Positions 4,152-5,402 of a stretch of DNA of 5,402 nucleotides are shown here, piece by piece (position 1 is the first letter of the stretch; every line of letters begins with the position of its first letter). The DNA is from Negativicutes bacterium UBA1444. Its GTDB lineage: Bacteria; Bacillota; Negativicutes; UBA1444. The notes below the pieces were generated by a model that was not told where the DNA came from, made no database searches, and was given only the letters and a program-made list of their open reading frames with translations. The position numbers and the translations under genes were made by a program. Where the stretch lies: the NCBI GenBank assembly GCA_002329525.1, contig DCTI01000248.1, forward strand, positions 1-5,402, in the 5' to 3' direction.

Positions 4152-5402
4152 ATGATCAGCTTGATTGTTGTTCTGGCAATTGCGGTTTCCATAGGTCTCG
4201 GCTACCGGACAAAAATTAATACCGGTTTTTTTGCCATGGCCTTTGCGTACATCATTGGCTGTTTCGTCCTGAACCTGAAACCGGCGGAAGTGATCCGCAT
4301 GTGGCCGGTCAGTATCTTTTACGTGATCTTTGCGGTGTCCTTGTTTTACAATTTTGCCTTGGTCAACGGAACGTTGGAAAAGCTGGCGGCTCATCTGCTC
4401 TATGGCTGTCGTAAATTTCCGCATATGCTGCCGTTGGCGATTTTTTTCGCCGCCACCCTGATTGCGGGTCTGGGGGCTGGATTCTTCACGGTTATGGCCT
4501 TCATGGCGCCGATTTCCCTGATGCTTTGCGACAAAACCGGCATCAGCAAAATGACTGGCGCGATGGCGGTCAACTATGGTGCGCTGGCGGGCGCCAATTT
4601 TATGACCAGCCAAAGCGGCATCATTTTTCGCAGTTTGATCAAAGGGGCCGGTTATTCCGATTCCGCCGCCTTTGCGTACACAACCTCCATCTTTGCGGCC
4701 ACCATGGTGATTCCGCTGGTCGTCCTCTCCGCCCTGATCCTGTTTAGCCGGCGTCAGGCAACAACCGGCGGCGTGCTGCAGATTGAAAAACCAGTCGCTT
4801 TTGATCAAAAACAGCGGACAACCCTGTATCTGATCGTTTTCATGATGGTGATCGTGCTGGCGGCTCCCATCCTGCAATCGGTTCTGCCCGGCAACAAGAC
4901 CATCGGCTGGGTTAACTCGAAAATGGACATTGGCCTGTTGGCCATTTTGTTGTCGGTAGTCGCGCTGATGTTAAAGCTGGGCGACGAGAAAAAAGTGATC
5001 GCCAGCGTTCCCTGGAGTACCCTGATCATGATTTGCGGCGTGGGAATGCTGATTTCGGTGGCGATCAAAGCCGGGACCATCAAAATCCTGGCCAGTTGGA
5101 TCGGCGTAAATGTACCGAGTTTTCTGGTACCGATTGCGATGTGCATCGTTGGCGGGATCATGTCTTTCTTTAGCAGTACGCTAGGCGTCGTAACCCCGGC
5201 CTTGTTCCCGATCGTTCCGTCGATTGTGAATGCCACCGGGATCAATCCGATGCTGTTGTTCACCTGCATTGTCATCGGCGCGCAAGCTACCGCGATTTCA
5301 CCGTTTTCCTCCGGCGGCAGCATGTCGTTGGGCGCCTGTCCGAATGACGAAGACCGTGCCCACCTTTTCCCGCAGTTGATCTTCCGCGCGGTTCCGCTCT
5401 GC
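4152..5402 (+). CDS. SLC13/MatC-like carboxylate permease (3' truncated)
   Basis: The frame opens at ATG 4152, with AAAGGAG (4138-4144) seven bases before it, and stays open to the window edge, giving 417 residues with no stop. It is an integral inner-membrane protein. Hydrophobic segments fall near 2-17, 24-42, 52-71, 92-124, 174-198, 223-242, 258-275, 287-305, 318-341 and 343-375. A polar loop at 200-222 separates the two halves. Each half has a Gly/Ser-rich hairpin typical of ion-transporter superfamily carriers: NYGALAGANFMTSQSG (141-156) and GAQATAISPFSSGG (376-389). The N-terminal half, with VNGTLEKLAAHLL and the AGLGAGFF helix, resembles the MatC dicarboxylate carrier N-terminal domain. 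Relatives carry di- or tricarboxylates such as malonate, driven by an ion gradient. The substrate here is unknown. Family members are about 430-450 residues, so only a short C-terminal piece should be missing. It lies 34 bases after the hydrolase gene in the same operon. Confidence 0.88.
   Translation, partial: MISLIVVLAIAVSIGLGYRTKINTGFFAMAFAYIIGCFVLNLKPAEVIRMWPVSIFYVIFAVSLFYNFALVNGTLEKLAAHLLYGCRKFPHMLPLAIFFAATLIAGLGAGFFTVMAFMAPISLMLCDKTGISKMTGAMAVNYGALAGANFMTSQSGIIFRSLIKGAGYSDSAAFAYTTSIFAATMVIPLVVLSALILFSRRQATTGGVLQIEKPVAFDQKQRTTLYLIVFMMVIVLAAPILQSVLPGNKTIGWVNSKMDIGLLAILLSVVALMLKLGDEKKVIASVPWSTLIMICGVGMLISVAIKAGTIKILASWIGVNVPSFLVPIAMCIVGGIMSFFSSTLGVVTPALFPIVPSIVNATGINPMLLFTCIVIGAQATAISPFSSGGSMSLGACPNDEDRAHLFPQLIFRAVPLC

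Noticed and set aside
4053..4877. Long minus-strand open frame (274 codons) rich in His, Gln, Asp and Gly
   Set aside because: It lies opposite the hydrolase end and the permease. Its composition is that of an antisense reading of membrane-protein codons, it has no ribosome binding site or recognisable domain, and the + strand gene is well supported.

Overview
The window is a moderately GC-rich bacterial sequence. It looks like an anaerobic Bacillota (Firmicutes-type) chromosome. That is inferred from strong AAGGAGG-type ribosome binding sites, two U-tailed intrinsic terminators, ferredoxin-like iron-sulfur flavoproteins typical of anaerobes, and a GntR/amidohydrolase/permease catabolic cassette. 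I cannot name the genus. All genes are on the + strand, no stretch over 300 bases lacks a gene, and I see no RNA gene, mobile element or CRISPR array.

Region 1 (1-148): the last 29 codons of an unrecognised gene, closed by a clear intrinsic terminator. Region 2 (199-1008): a promoter with a perfect extended -10 (TGATATAAT), then a secreted protein with the DUF4163/DUF3298 (RsiV/PdaC-like) pattern. Region 3 (1009-2278): two tandem, paralogous flavodoxin-fold proteins, each with a four-cysteine Fe-S cluster motif (iron-sulfur flavoprotein type). They are 29 bp apart and closed by a strong intrinsic terminator.

Region 4 (2279-5402, running off the end): a GntR/FCD-family regulator, a DUF6282-type TIM-barrel metal-dependent hydrolase, and the first 417 codons of a SLC13/MatC-like carboxylate permease. 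The permease frame stays open to the window edge. A 15-bp sequence, TTTGGGATACCGGAT, occurs once upstream of the regulator and once upstream of the hydrolase, at nearly the same distance from each start codon (58 and 55 bp). I infer that this is the regulator's operator.

The most interesting part is Region 4. It reads as a self-regulated import-and-hydrolysis cassette for an unknown small, probably carboxylated, compound. The flavoproteins next door form a separate transcription unit, and a role for them in the same pathway is not shown.
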